Origin: Gnetum montanum
Taxonomy: Eukaryota; Streptophyta; Gnetopsida; Gnetales; Gnetaceae
Direction: 5' to 3'
Assembly: GCA_015680685.1 (NCBI GenBank)
Contig: MNCI01015984.1
Span: 1,229,625-1,293,624 of the forward strand
Length of the DNA: 64,000 bases
Each line of letters opens with the position of its first letter. Position 1 is the first letter of the stretch. The notes under the pieces were generated by a model that was not told the origin of the DNA, made no database searches, and saw only the letters and a program-made list of their open reading frames with translations. A program made the translations under genes and the position numbers. Of this stretch, positions 34,600-46,885 are shown one piece after another.

Positions 34600-35115
34600 C
34601 TTCAAACCAAATACTACCTAGGATCCATACTATTATGCTTACTCATGCTATATTTGATTGGATCCATGCTGGAAACCTTCCTAGGAAATTAGTTGATCCA
34701 AGGAGTCCTCTTATTTATTTGTAGATTACTAGGAATAAATTGTGTAAGGCTCTTCTTGATTTAGGTTCTTGTGTCAACTTAATTTCCCATGAGATGTATA
34801 CTGCATGGAACCAACCTCCTCTAAAGAAGAGTAATATCATATTAGAATTGGTAGACTAGTTCATTACTATTTCATTAGAACTGGTAGAAGACATTGTGAC
34901 CACTATTTGTGGGTGGTCTTATCCTATTGATTTCCTAGTGAACAAGGTGGAGAACTGCAAAGGGGACTTTGCAATCATCATGGAAAGGACATGGCTAAGC
35001 ACTATTGATGCAAAAATGGACATTAAGGATCTTTCCCTAGAAATATTTAAAGAAAATGCATTTGGGAGGATTGAGGAGAAGTAAGTTCCATGCATCATGT
35101 ATAGTGATACAGGGT
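34600..35115 (+). pseudogene. protease of element E
   Basis: The active site A-L-L-D-L-G-S-C-V-N-L-I-S lies at about 34750-34790, with the catalytic D-L-G kept. Downstream come L-V-E-D-I-V-T-T-I-C-G-W and G-D-F-A-I-I-M-E-R-T-W-L-S-T near 34965-35000 (I-I-G-R-P-W-L in functional relatives). Stops at 34724 and 34858 and after the domain. Confidence 0.8.
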
Positions 35116-35699
35116 GCAATTATGTATAGAAATTTTGGATAGTGAAACAAGTATCCATCTCTACATGCAAGCAGTGTGCATCAGAAGTTGATATTCAAAG
35201 GTGTTTGTATGTAGTATCCATAAAACAAGAGGGCACCTAATGGCTAACCATTGATTCTAAGAGAAACACACTTTACATGGAACCTACTAAGAGCTTGACA
35301 TGCACATATGTCACAAGCATGGATGAACTAGAGTAAATTCATCACCAACTCTTTGATAATGCAAATGATGATACCTATTAGGGAGAGTTGGAAATTCTTG
35401 AAAATTTCAAGCAAAAGCCCCTTGAATTAAAAACTCTATCGACTGGCATGGAATATGTATTCTTAAAAAATGGAAAGCCATTAATAATCAATGCAAATAT
35501 TGGTTAAGAATAGAAAAAGATGCTATCAAATGTGGTTGAAAAATGGTTAGCAGCCTTTGCTTGATCATATCCCAAACTCATAGGGATTGATCCTAGGATA
35601 CGCCATCATTATGTCTACACTGATGTAGTCATGAAGCCAAAGAGATAGCCACAAAGGTGATTAAACCCCAAAATAAAGAAAATTATTGAGGAAATTGAA

Positions 35700-36560
35700 C
35701 AACTCTTCAAGGTGGGGTTTATCTATTGCATTATTGATAGCAAGTGGGTTAGTCCACTTATTATTGTGCCCAAGAAAGGTGGTAAGTGGTAGGTCTACAT
35801 TGATTTTAGCTATTGAATATGGCAACATTCAAGGTCCATTTCCTATTGGCATTCGTTGATCAAGTGTTAGATACAATATCCATGCATTACTACTATAGTT
35901 TTCTAGATGGTTATAGTGGCTATACCCAAATCCAGATTGCACTAGAGGTCCAGGCCAAAACAACATTCACAAGTCAATGGGGAACTTTTGCATATCGCAT
36001 GATGCCTTTTGGTCTATGCAATGCCCTTGCTACATTCCAATGCTTGGTCCTTAGCATTTTTCAATTGTAAATCAATAGTGATGTGGAAGTTTTCATGGAT
36101 GACTTCTCCACCTATGGAGGTACATTTGAGCAACCTATGGACCACCTTGAGTAGGCGCTAAAATGATGTGTTGAAAANCCTATGGACCACCTTGAGTAGG
36201 CGCTAAAATGATGTGTTGAAAAAAATTTATAGCTCAATTGGCAAAAGAGTCATTTGATGGTCTAAGAGGGCATTGTGTTGGCGCATAGAATATCACAAGC
36301 AGGAATTGAGATTAACTATGAAAAAATAAGGGTCATCCAAGGAATAACCCATCAAGCAGTAACCATCAAAGATGTTTAGTCATTCCTTGGACATACTGGC
36401 TACTATTGGTGATTCATAGAGAATTTCTCTAAGATGACAAATTGTTGGCTAAGTTGACAAAGAAAGATGCTCCATTTGTTTGTACCATGGAATGTGAAAA
36501 AGCATTCTATTAACTAAAGGAAAAACTTGTAGAAACTTCAATTCTCCAGGCACCCAATTA
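35700..36560 (+). pseudogene. reverse transcriptase of element E
   Basis: Motifs: W-V-S-P-L-I-I-V-P-K-K-G-G-K-W near 35750, Y-S-G-Y-T-Q-I-Q-I-A near 35910, M-P-F-G-L-C-N-A-L-A-T-F-Q near 36005, and V-F-M-D-D-F-S-T-Y-G near 36090 with both catalytic Asp. The longest open piece is 35813-36070. It is followed by a 44-bp artefactual duplication around N at 36178, then sequence of the L-G-H-T-G-Y-Y type near 36390. Confidence 0.85.
36134..36222. repeat. Direct 44-bp duplication across a single N (assembly artefact)
   Basis: 36134-36177 and 36179-36222 are the same sequence, separated by N at 36178. It falls inside reverse transcriptase. Confidence 0.8.
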
Positions 36561-36569
36561 GTCTAGATC

Positions 36570-36940
36570 ATTTCATGTTATGACAGATGCATCAAATTAT
36601 GTCTTGGAAGCTATTCTTACATAGATGGATGACAAGAAACATCCATATTACATCCATTGCACAAGTTGAAGCATTATGGGTGCACAACTGAACTACACCA
36701 TCATAGAAAAAGAATTGATGGTAGTGGTGTTTGTTCTAGAGAAGTTCAGGCATTATGTGCTTAGATACAAAGTGTTTGTGCACACGGACCATAGTGCCAT
36801 GTGCTTCGTAATGGATAAGCCGATGATGAGCTCCTAAGTTATACAGTGGTTGGTTATCTTATAGGAATTGGATCTTACAATGGTAGATCAAAAAGGCATT
36901 GAGAATATGGTCACTGATCACTTATCTTGGTTGTAGTGGG
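36570..36940 (+). pseudogene. RNaseH of element E
   Basis: M-T-D-A-S-N-Y (catalytic Asp) near 36580, Y-T-I-I-E-K-E-L-M-V-V-V-F (catalytic Glu) near 36695, V-F-V-H-T-D-H-S-A-M near 36775, and I-E-N-M-V-T-D-H-L-S near 36900. Stops at several former Gln or Arg codons. Confidence 0.85.
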
Positions 36941-37059
36941 ATAATAAAGAGGAGGAAAGCCAACTATATGATCTGTTTCCTGATGAACTTCTCTTTGTCA
37001 AGGTTGTAATTGAATAATTACCCATTGAACCTAAATGGTATGATGACATTCTCACCTAT

Positions 37060-38377
37060 CTTCTCACCTAAGAGATGCCACAAAGGTTGGACCATTGGAA
37101 GAAATAACAATTTCTTCACTAGGTAAAACACTTCATGGAGATCAACAAACACCTCTACAAGGTGTATGTCAATGGCTTGGTTTGTTGGCGTGTTCCTGAT
37201 ACTGATCAACTATGCATTCTCCAAGATACTTATGAAGGTCCTTGTGGGGGCCATTATGTTGGGAGACACATGACCATTAACATTCTAATGGTAGGGTATT
37301 ATTGGCCAACAATGTTCAGGGATGCTCATCAATACGTCTAGTCTTGTAAACGCTGCCAATGAGATGGTGGAATGACTACTCGAATGGAGGGACCTCAATA
37401 GTGGATCCAACCATTGGAACCCTTTGACATTTGGGATATTGATTTCATGGGTCCTGTCATGCCCATGTCAAATGAAAAGGCATACATCATAGTTGTTGTT
37501 GACCATTGTATGAAATGGGAAGAAGTAGTAACTGTCATCAATTGTACATCTTCTATTGTTACTCAGTTTATACAACAAAATGTTGTAAACAAGTTTGGTG
37601 TGCCACATGCATTAATTTTTGATAATGGAACTCACTTTATAGGCACTACCCTTCAAAAGCTTATGCAACACTTGGGGGTTAAACATAAACTAACAACACC
37701 CTACCATCCCCAAGCCAATGATCAAGCTAAGGTTACAAATAGGGAAATCAAAAAGATTCTAACAAGAATTGTCAACAAATATAGGAAGGACTAGAGCACA
37801 AAACTCAACGTTGCTCTTTGGGCCTACTACTCAACATGGAAACTTCCTATAGGCTATTCTCCATATGAGCTAGTGTACGGATAATTACAAACACTTCCTA
37901 TTCAATCAAAGCTCCATATACTTTCAACAGCCCATGACCTCGACCTGGACTTAAGTCTAGCATAAAAAGAAAGATTAATAAATATTAACTTACTAGACAA
38001 GAACCAAATGGTCATCCTATTATCTAACGAGTTGCACAAGGCATTCAACAAAAAGCACCATGACTTTAGAATTAGGAAATTCAAATTTGAACTAGGAGAT
38101 AAAGTCCTCTACTAGAACCTCATGTATGTACCTTAATGAACTAAGTTCTAGATGTTGTGGGAAGTACCTTATACAATTTATGAAACATTTCATTCTGGGG
38201 CCATGATGATCTACAAACCTGAGAGCCTAGACAAGAAATAGTTGGTTAACATACAATAAGTCAAACCTTTCCATAAGCATAAGCCAGCTAATTCAACAAA
38301 CATCTCATCGAATGGACAACCACATTCAATCTTTCAGATCTCCTTTTTCCAACTTAGTCATCAGGGAGATGGCCATT
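37060..38377 (+). pseudogene. integrase and pol C-terminal tail of element E
   Basis: The zinc-binding H-H-C-C is represented by G-G-H-Y-V-G-R-H (37245-37275) and S-C-K-R-C (37343). The core has W-D-I-D-F-M-G-P (37433, Asp 1), I-F-D-N-G-T-H-F (37618, Asp 2) and V-T-N-R-E-I-K-K (37733, Glu), so the DDE triad is visible. The C-terminal L-G-D-K-V-L-Y is at 38095 and the pol tail S-H-Q-G-D-G-H at 38358-38377. The open piece is 37414-37794. The tail is cut by element B; the last codons and the TAA lie at 44264-44271. Confidence 0.87.
38373..38377. repeat. Target site duplication CCATT of element B (partner CCATC, 44259-44263)
   Basis: Four of five bases match. The target is supported by C and N2, where the uninterrupted site reads GGCCAC/GGCCAT followed by CTATGC. 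Confidence 0.75.
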
Positions 38378-39255
38378 TGATGAGTGGCAAGGTACCCCTA
38401 CACTCAACCATACGAATACGAGCATTCACGCACGATCCAGTTGAACTCCGCAGATGGGCTAGTTGTGGCATCTAGATAGTTACACATTGATCGCAGTTCG
38501 CTATCTTCCCACCTAGACTAGTATTTGCTTTGTCACATATGGTTTAGTCCAGAGTGAGGTGTATGATGTAATCCTAAACTAGTGCTACTCCTAGAGAAAA
38601 TGGAACATAATCTTGATTAAACTTATAAGCAATAGGAAATGAAGTATAAGCTAGCATAAGTGCAATGAGCATCCATTTCTTAATCATCCATACAGATCTT
38701 GGACCTCATGCACGACTACTACTAGGATTACCAAGCATAGATCATATGTACACTACTAGGTAATCAAGTAGTCACACATAAATGCTTGTGATTAAGTCGT
38801 ACTCATTCCGCATTTAACAACAGGAATAGTAAATGATGATAAAGAAATATTAACTAAGAAAACAATAAATAACAATAACAATTAAATAATTAAAACTAAG
38901 TAAATGCTATATTGATGAAGTAATCTTGATCTTTATTTCCGGTCATGTGCATGTCCAAGTACATCACACTCGAAAAAAGGTGCCGTACAATTACAAGCAT
39001 CACACTGCAGGCATGCAATTGGGAAAATAGTATAACTCCTACAAAAACAAACTGCAAGGGTTTCACCATACCTACTCGAAAGATGCCTAAGTGTGATGAA
39101 AGCACACTTATTTATAGGCTAGAATAGACGCTGCGTAAACAAGGCTACGTATACGAGGCCTAGAATACGTAGCCTGCCTAGTATACAGGGCCTCGTATAT
39201 GAGGCCTAATATATGAGGCCTAGTATACGTAGTCCCCAATAACCACAATTCATCA
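38378..39255 (-). repeat. 3' LTR of element B (left side)
   Basis: Minus-strand TATA box at 39109-39116, beside repeats of the unit TATACGAGGCCTAG / TATACGTAG at about 39125-39235. Paired ACCAAG motif at about 38719-38775. Confidence 0.9.
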
Positions 39256-39266
39256 TACCCTCATGA
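39256..39266 (-). promoter_or_regulatory. Polypurine tract of element B
   Basis: TACCCTCATGA; one transition away from the family consensus TACCCCCATGA. Confidence 0.75.
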
Positions 39267-41251
39267 CTGAATAACAACTTGTCCTCGAGTCAAAGAAAGT
39301 GAGGAACAAGCTCAATTAAATACATAGTGGATAAGTATGGGATTATTGACTGACTAGAAATTTATTCATGCTGCAATGGATATGACAAAATTGGGACACA
39401 GACATAAAATAACAGAATTTATCGAAACTCATGTGGTTCCTCCATGGGTATTTTCCCTTGTCCTACACATCAGGCTTCTGAGATTGATACCATTGAAGAA
39501 GCACCTAATGTTTCTCCTCTTCTATTTGAGGATTATGAGCCATCCATGTTAATGTTCCAATGTTTGATGAAGTCGGCATTTCCCATGGGTACGACAGCTA
39601 CGGGAATACTTGATTGGCCTTGGCATGCCATGCCACAGATAGCCATCATTCCTCTTCACAAGCTTGGGGCCCGACCTCTCCACCTTTTGCTTGGCCAGCT
39701 TGTGCAGTGATAGGAGGTCCCTGATGGATGCTAAATGATTGTGCCTCCTGCTCCACATGTTCTACATGAGGTCCTTAGCTTTTGTCTCCCCCTGGGCATT
39801 TAATTGCACCTTGAGAAGGTCCTCCTTGTTTTCCTCTTTTTAGAGCCATCTATAATCACACAAAGATCAATTATTAGTAAGGTTATTGAAAGAAGTTTAA
39901 TTATTTCATGCCTTACTTATTGCCTTAAGTAATTGTTGAATTCTTTGCTTAGTGTGATTTTAAAGTTAGAAAGTTTTTCAAGGAAGTTGCCATAAAAGTT
40001 TAATGTTGGGCCTGGTTTGTTTAGGTGACACATCAAAGGACATGTAATGGTTTTGAGGAACGTTTGATAAAATGATGACAAAGGAAAGAATAGATTTGGA
40101 AATAAAGTACTTCGAGGGTATAAAATGATGTAGTGGTGTGCAACAAGTACAAATTACAAAAGTCACGTAAGTGGGTCCTCCCAAAATTAAGTTCCAACCT
40201 ATAATGCCCTTGCGTAACCACATCTTAAAATGTCCTTATGCACTAGAAGGGTTAAATGTAATCTATATCAATGCAACAAAACACACACATGTAGATACCA
40301 TCGTGATGAGGTATGAATTCAATGGTACACAAGACATGAGTCACAAATACATGAACATCGAGATGGGATGAATCGAAGTAGGGATTGCAGAGATTGGGAC
40401 GTGAGGTAGCTAACTTAGGGCACAATGAATCTTGAGTGTAGGACATGATTAATGTGGCATTAGCCCGTCGCTCCAAAATCAAGACCAAGTCCATTCCTCT
40501 GATCAGTGACATCGCATTGTTTCATCCAATGATGGACAACCATAAGAGCACCATGATAGCAAGGCGTATGATCACTTGGCATTTTGTGTAAGGGATGAGT
40601 GACTTGGAATTTCTTTACAGCATACTTTTTGTTTGGCCACTTTGGCACACTCTTCTTTTCTTTTTGTTTGTTTGTTTTTTTTAAGTACTTAATCCAGAGA
40701 AGCCACCTACCTTTAGGCATGGGTGCATGTCTTTCCAGTGGGACCCTCTAGAATAGTGTTAGGTTCTTTATTAGGTTCCTTTAATACAATTACTCCCATT
40801 TTTCATTAGATTTACAAGGATCTTAGTACAACCAAGTTGCATGATAGCACCTACAGATGTCACCAAAGAGAATCCACAAGTCCTCTTGATGTCACACCTT
40901 GGCCATTCCCTCTTAGTCCATCCTTCTTCACTCTGGGCATAATGAGAAAAAAATTACTTTAAGTTTTAATGATGTCAAGAATATCATCGTACCCAGAGTA
41001 GAACCTCTTATTAATAGAATGGTTGGGTGGATGTGATGGGCTCGTTGTTCAAATAATTAGTCATCTGAGACTTGATAGCATAGAATAACACCTCAACCAA
41101 TGAGCCACATGAGTGTTTTATTCATAGATGATATTACTCATAAAAAGAAAAAAAACCAAAAAGATAATACAATAAATTAAAAGGTGAATAAATAGAAAAC
41201 AAAAAGTTGAAAAATTAAAGAAACAGAAAAACATTTATTAATTCTATGTTG
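39267..41251 (-). other. 3' noncoding region of element B with 3' ORF remnant
   Basis: An ATG at 39849 (minus) opens M-A-L-K-R-G-K-Q-G-G-P-S-Q, related to the start in A and N2, with early stops. On the opposite strand 39444-39710 is open for 88 codons and partly conserved in A; I regard this as a shadow. The conserved noncoding block lies at about 40165-40225 and the A-rich tract at about 41135-41240. Confidence 0.6.
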
Positions 41252-43247
41252 TTAGAATGGAGGATACCCCCCATAGCTAAACGGTTGAGCATGGCTAGAA
41301 TTAATAAATGGAAGGTGGGGATCCTTGCGTGTTGGAAACATTGGTACCCAGTCATACTTACCCCATTGGGGTTCACACACTTGATTAGAGTTGACGTAGT
41401 GGGGCAAGTTATAAGATGTGCTTAATTTATAAGGAGTTGACTAACTATGGTACTTGCGACTGTAAGATGGTATGTAAGGATCAACATGTCTCCCCATGTG
41501 GCAATATTCATTGGACCTCATGGTTGTTGGAGTATTGAGTGGTGGCCTTGATAAAGTAACATGAGGTGGGTTTGAAGAGGAAGATGCACCATAGCGTTGG
41601 ATTTGTGCTTAGTTGGCAGATGTAGTGGTTTCTAAACTATGGTGTCCCTTTCAACGATCATGTCTAAAGAAGGGATGCCTTTGATGTTGTGAAGGACCTC
41701 CACTGCTATTAATAGTAACAACATAAGTAACGTTTGTGGGTTGGTGCTATGGTGCAAATCCTTCTAGCACAACTAGTGGTGATGTAGAAAGGGATGAAGT
41801 ATGAGAATATTAAGGTTGAGGAGAAGTGTAAGGCACATGAGGTGGTGATCTTGTTGGAGAGGACATGGGTGGATAGTACTTGGGAGAATGATAACAATGA
41901 GGTGGGGTAGAGGATGCCAATCCTATTGGAGAAATAGGATGTTGAACATAATAAGCATTTGGCATTGGGACATACGAAGGGTGTGGTCTAGTTGGTAGTG
42001 TCCTCCCCCATGACTGAGGTTTTTGCCATTGTGGTTGAACCCGATATTTCTGTAGGAAATCTACATGTAGCATTCCTCCCCAATGCTCATGTAAATGTGA
42101 AAAAACTAGACATTGGCCTTTGGGATGATTGTACAGATAGATGTTGCATTGATATATGAAATTGGTAGTTGAGTTCTTATTCTTATTATCTTCTACCCTT
42201 TATTTTGATTGTCGCATGGTGTCCTGTCCTGTTTCTCGATTTTGCATAGTTCTTCCTCTAATAGTATTGGCATATTCTCCACATCTTTCATGTACCCAAT
42301 CCATCATCTTATTGATCTTTGCCTTAATTTCATCTAGTGATTATAGGATTGGTAAAGATGATTCCACCTCCTTGAAGTGAGTTGATTTCTCCTCTTCATG
42401 ATCATGGACCCTTGTTAAGTTGAGATTTTGGTTCTATTGAGAACTTTCAACATTCTCCCATTTGGCGATTTCTCCTTCTTCTTTTGCTACCTGCTTAATA
42501 AGCTCTTGTAATTGATGGGTTCATAGCTCATATAGTTGACCTTAGGCGTACATCCCTAGGATCTCCCTTGTTTCATTACAAAGCCCATCTATGATATGGT
42601 ACATTAGCCTTTCCTCAGAGAACCCATGGCCTGGGAAATTATTTAATAGTGCATAATATCGTTCTAAGGCCATGTCAAAGGGTTCATGTTATGCTTGTTT
42701 CTATTCTTGGATTTGTCTCCTCAAGGCTGACACTCTCGCATAGGTTTGATATCTTTCATTGAAGAGTTCTACCATTGTTGGCCAACGTCGAATTGATTTT
42801 GGTTTTAAAGACCTATACCATACTTTTTCTTGGCCAACGAGTGTCAAAGGAAAGAGCTTAAGTTTTTGCCATCCATTATCAATGTCATTCCATGCACAGG
42901 CATCATGGAAGGCTTGTAGATGATGTTGGGGATCTAAATCATAGCCTTCTAAAAACTTAGGAAAGTTTAAGTCAAGCCTGGGTAGATGACTTTCCTTACG
43001 ATGCCTATGGGATATTCAAACAATGTCTTGTATTTCCGTTAAGATTGTAGTGGCCAATAGGGGTTCATCGTCACTAGGTATGTTATGTAGTTGTGAGTTG
43101 GGACGATGTTGTTTGCGTTGATGCTGATAGGACCCCTACATCAGATTCAATACTCCAAAATTCATCTTCATTATCATATAATTTGTTGGTTCTCCAATGA
43201 GTTGACCTACTATTTTTTGCATTGTCATAGTCTTGTGAGAGAGACAT
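41252..43247 (-). pseudogene. gag of element B
   Basis: The ATG at 43247 opens M-S-L-S-Q-D-Y-D-N-A. The capsid block lies at about 42950-42660: K-L-K-L-F-P-L-T-L-V-G-Q, W-Y-R-S-L-K-P-K-S-I and R-Y-Q-T-Y-A-R-V-S-A-L. A zinc-knuckle-like region follows near 42140-42100 (Y-N-H-P-K-G-Q-C remains). The proline-rich tail includes P-Q-S-W-G-R near 42010, which encodes an internal polypurine-like motif, and C-E-P-Q-W-G-K-Y. The frame ends at 41252 after a tail built on a second such motif. A frameshift near 43130 and several stops. Confidence 0.8.
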
Positions 43248-43365
43248 TATTGTGAACTGTGTGTGACTTAATTGAATTGAATTTAATTTCTTTTCTAAAG
43301 GATATATTGTTAATACTTGTTACAATGATCTTTTATGATATAACTAATCTAAATAACTAGCACCA

Positions 43366-43384
43366 TCCCCAGCAACGGCACCAA
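43366..43384 (-). promoter_or_regulatory. tRNA-Asp primer binding site of element B
   Basis: Minus strand TTGGTGCCGTTGCTGGGGA, two transitions from the perfect complement of the plant tRNA-Asp 3' end. Confidence 0.88.
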
Positions 43385-44258
43385 TGATGATTGGCGAGGT
43401 ACACCTACACTCAACCATATGAATATGAGCATTCACGCACGATTCGGTCGAACTTCATAGATGAGCTAGTTGTGGTATCTAGATAGTTACATGTTGATCA
43501 CAGTTCACTGTCTTCCCACTTGGACTAGTATTTTCTTTGTCACATATGGTTTAGTCCAGAGTGAGGGCTATGATGTGATCCTAAACTAGTGCTACTCCTA
43601 GATACAATGGAACATAATCTTGATTAAACTAATAAGTAATAGGAAATGAAGTCTAAGCTAGCCTAAGTGCAATGAGCATCCATTCCTTAATCATCTGTAC
43701 ACATCTTGGACCTCGTGCATGACTACGACTGGGATTACCAAGCATAGATCCTAGGTACGCTACTGGGTTACCAAGTAGTCACTCTTAAATGCTTGTGATT
43801 AAGTCGTACTCATTCTGTATTTAACAATAGGAATAGTAAATGATGATAAAGAAATATTAACTAAGAAAAAAATAAATAACAATAACAATTAAACAATTAA
43901 AACTAAGTGAATGCTGTAATGATGAAGTAATCTCGATCTTTATGTCTGGTCATGTGCACATCCAAGTACGTCACACTTGAATAAAGGTGTCGTACAATTA
44001 CAAGCATCACACTACAGGCATGCACTTGGGAAAATAGTCTAACTCCTATGGAAACAAACTACAAGGGCTTTGCTACAAATACTTGAAAGATTCCTAAGTG
44101 TGGCGAAAGCACACTTATTTATAGGCTAGAACAGATGCTGCGTAAATAAGGCTGTGTATACGGGGCCTAACATACGGGGCCTAGTATACAAGGCCTCATC
44201 TATGGGGCCTAGTATATGAGGCCTAGTATACGTAGTCCCTGATAACAATGATTCATCA
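43385..44258 (-). repeat. 5' LTR of element B (right side)
   Basis: TGATGATTGG to TTCATCA. Minus-strand TATA box at 44116-44123, followed by TATACGGGGCCTAR repeats at about 44150-44240. Paired ACCAAG motif at about 43726-43784. Confidence 0.9.
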
Positions 44259-44263
44259 CCATC

Positions 44264-45630
44264 CATGCTAATTATATAAGCAGCTCCTCAGTTTTTCACC
44301 CTTTTTGTTTTACACGTTTTTTTTCATGTTGTTGTTTTTACAACTTTTTGTTTTACACATTCTTTATCTTAGACCTTTCTATTTTTACATCATTAATTTT
44401 TCACAATTTTTTTTTACAACATCATTAGTATGTTTTATTTTTCTTAAGTATTTTACAATTTCTTGTATATTTTCCTTTATTTGGACGTGATTTTCTTATT
44501 ATGTTTTAATAATAACATGCCTTATTGCCAACTAGGTATAGTGTGTTTGATTGATGTGGACATGTGCTATCTGATTATTGGATTGTTGGTATTTAGATTC
44601 TAGCTTTGAATTTTGTTATTGATAATTAGGACATGGTTTCTTTTTCATGCAATAGGTAATGAGTCCACAACATCTACCCATCCACAAACTCTATGGTTTT
44701 CCTTATTTTAGAAATGTGCAGTCTCTTTTTCATTAATAAAACTTTAACGAACTTGTAACTTTGGTAGTTTTTGAATTTGGAAAGGATTCAAAGGTTTAAA
44801 TAGTATGTGACTTAAAGGGGATTTGGTACTCTTTATGCTTTTCTGCTTACTTGGGTGCATGTGTGTTTTCATGGATTTCTTACCATTTTGTGTTGACCAA
44901 TAATAGGAAGTTGAATGAATATTTGCATGGTGTGGTTCTTATCAATAAAAAAAATAATGAGAATTCAAAGCACACTTCTTAAACAAAATATATGGGATTA
45001 GAAAGACATGTTATCCATGCCTGAAGGTCCCCTCTAACTTAGGCCCTTCATCACTTTCTACTTCTCTTTTCTTCTCTAATAAGGAATGATGGTTTTTCTA
45101 TGGGAGCACTCTTTATGTCTTAGGTAGGTGGACTGGTCTTAGAATGGTGATGTAATGTCACTAAATGTGGTTGGTTTTTGTTTAGACTAAGTATGGATTT
45201 TATCAAGTCATTTAATCATAAATTCACAAGGGACTTCATGTGACCTTAATCAAGAACTCTATTTTACACACTCTCTCTTTCATCCACCTATGTTGTTCAT
45301 GTCTCACCTCATTTTAGGTTTCATGTTCTTATTCGATGTCCCATTTTGATGTGTTAAAATTCTTAGGTATTTTTTTCTAGGTTTTGGTCTTTAAGTCTCC
45401 ATAACCATTGATCATCCATGGGGCCCATGGACTCCTCAAGTTGAAGTTATGCAAGGGCAATAAAAGGCCTGTGTCTACTTTGGTGAGGATCCACTTGCAG
45501 ATCTTTTGGTTGGGTTAGTTAAGATCTTTATCGATAGACATTCTCACAATCAAGCCCTTTTGCATGCCTCATTAATGACATCCAATTGTGCGCATCTTCA
45601 CAACATTTTTTAGTAAATCCTCTTTTTATT
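44264..45630 (+). other. 3' noncoding region of element E
   Basis: It opens with the last pol codons (Cys, then TAA at 44269-44271). A T-rich tract with TTTTACA repeats follows (about 44300-44480). The rest matches the noncoding 3' region of N2 (about 15000-13950, opposite strand), including the conserved block at about 45445-45505. No 3' ORF is present. Confidence 0.7.
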
Positions 45631-45642
45631 GTTGTGGGGGTA
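45631..45642 (+). promoter_or_regulatory. Polypurine tract of element E
   Basis: GTTGTGGGGGTA immediately precedes the 3' LTR start TGATGA. Confidence 0.8.
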
Positions 45643-46460
45643 TGATGAATTGTGTTTAGACATGCTTCAATATTAGAGCCTTGATATCGAATATCCAATA
45701 TCAAACCCCAAGATGCAATGTCGAATATCCAATATCGTAGGATGTCAACCTATAAATATAGCACTTGGACACACAATTTGGTAATAATTTTTTCAGTAGA
45801 GTAGCCAAACTCTTGTAGTTTTATTTTGTAATCTTATAGAATAGTTAGTGAGTGCTTGTAGAGTGGATCTGAGTTAGTTGTATGGAGTCTTATTTGAGTA
45901 GCAATGTACCTGGACACATTCCATGAATGGCAATAAGATCAAGATTTATTCTTATTAATTGCAGCAGTTTGACTTAGATTAGATTTACTTTTTCATGTAC
46001 TTAGTTAATATTTACATTTCCATGCATATTAATTAAGCACATAAGTACAATCGCTTCGAGCATGTGTATGACTCTTGGTAATCCCAATAACGCTTAACAT
46101 TTGGTAATGTAGTAGTGTTATACATGTTCAAGATGTGCACAAAAGTGGGATCGAATACTTATGTTAGGATAGTTGATTATTAATTAGCAATTAGATTAGT
46201 TGAATTGATTATAAATTGAGTTTCAACCTATTATTAATCGTAGAAAAATAAATTATAAAATAATAAAAAATCATATGCCTCACTCTGGACTAAACCATAC
46301 ATGATAAAGTTACCACTAGTCTAAGTGGGAAGATAGCAAACTGTGATCAAGACATAATGATCTAGATGCCACAGCTAGTCCCATCCATGAATTCAACCAG
46401 ATTGTGTATGAATGCTTGTGATTTGTATCGTTGAGTGTAGGGGTACCTCATCGCTCATTA
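45643..46460 (+). repeat. 3' LTR of element E
   Basis: 818 bp. TATA box at 45751-45758, GATATC microrepeats at about 45680-45745, paired TTGGTAA motif at about 46074-46115. Ends CGCTCATTA at 46460. Confidence 0.9.
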
Positions 46461-46885
46461 GTAAGGTTGGCAAAAGAGAGTTGAAGTTTCCCTAATATAC
46501 AATTAATTATTGCTTTAGCTGTTGCTAGCCAAGGTCTACCTAATATAATAGGAAAACAATAAGGATCTTTTACTTCCAAAACAACAAAGTCAATTGGATA
46601 GTTTTCTTTTTTCACCTCTATTATCAAGTCCTCAACTATTCCTATTGGCTTAACATTTGATCCATCAACCAATGATATGGTCATGTTTACTCCTTTGATA
46701 CCTTCAATATTAAGCATCCTAGCCATTTCAAAAGGCATGATATAAATGTTGGCTTTTAAATCTAGTAATGCATTTTTAATCACTTGGCCATTTATTTGGA
46801 TTGGGATGGTAGGGACTCCTGGGTCTTGGTACTTTGAAATCTCATGACTTTGTATGAGTTGAGAAAGATTATACATGAGATAAAA
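46461..46885 (-). pseudogene. protease of element D
   Basis: Open on the minus strand from 46876 into the E border. I-P-I-Q-I-N-G and L-L-D-L-K-A-N-I-Y-I-M-P carry the active-site Asp, but the Gly of D-L-G is Lys. The domain ends I-I-L-G-R-P-W-L-A-T-A-K-A-I-I. About 138 codons without a stop, the longest stop-free protease here, yet with the active-site Gly lost. Continues at 31094 beyond E. Confidence 0.82.

Larger units (their letters stand above)
38378..44258 (-). mobile_element. Element B: non-autonomous gag-only gypsy element (TR-GAG-like), nested in E
   Basis: LTRs 38378-39255 (878 bp) and 43385-44258 (874 bp), ends TGATGA...CATCA. Minus-strand order: LTR, primer site, gag, T-rich tract, noncoding region with 3' ORF remnant, polypurine tract, LTR. 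No protease or later pol domain. Sister copy of A. It is nested at the third level (B in E in D), so it is the youngest of the three. Confidence 0.9.
31100..46460 (+). mobile_element. Element E: full-complement gypsy element (gag-PR-RT-RH-IN), nested in D
   Basis: LTRs of 838 bp (31100-31937) and 818 bp (45643-46460) with TGATGA...ATCATCA/CTCATTA ends, target copies GTAAG, Asp-type primer site, polypurine tract GTGGGGGTA. Gene order gag, protease, reverse transcriptase, RNaseH, integrase on the plus strand, opposite to D. Element B is inserted in the last codons of pol. It has no long 3' ORF, unlike N2. The two LTRs differ at many sites, almost all transitions, so the insertion is old. It is the only family member here with all enzyme domains, but each contains stops. 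Confidence 0.9.

Noticed and set aside
39444-39710. 88-codon plus-strand frame in element B, with a partial counterpart in A (2746-2937 region)
   Set aside because: It is antisense to the element and overlaps the remnant of the sense 3' ORF; the frame is broken in A and shows no known domain. More likely a shadow, though antisense ORFs exist in some plant gypsy elements.
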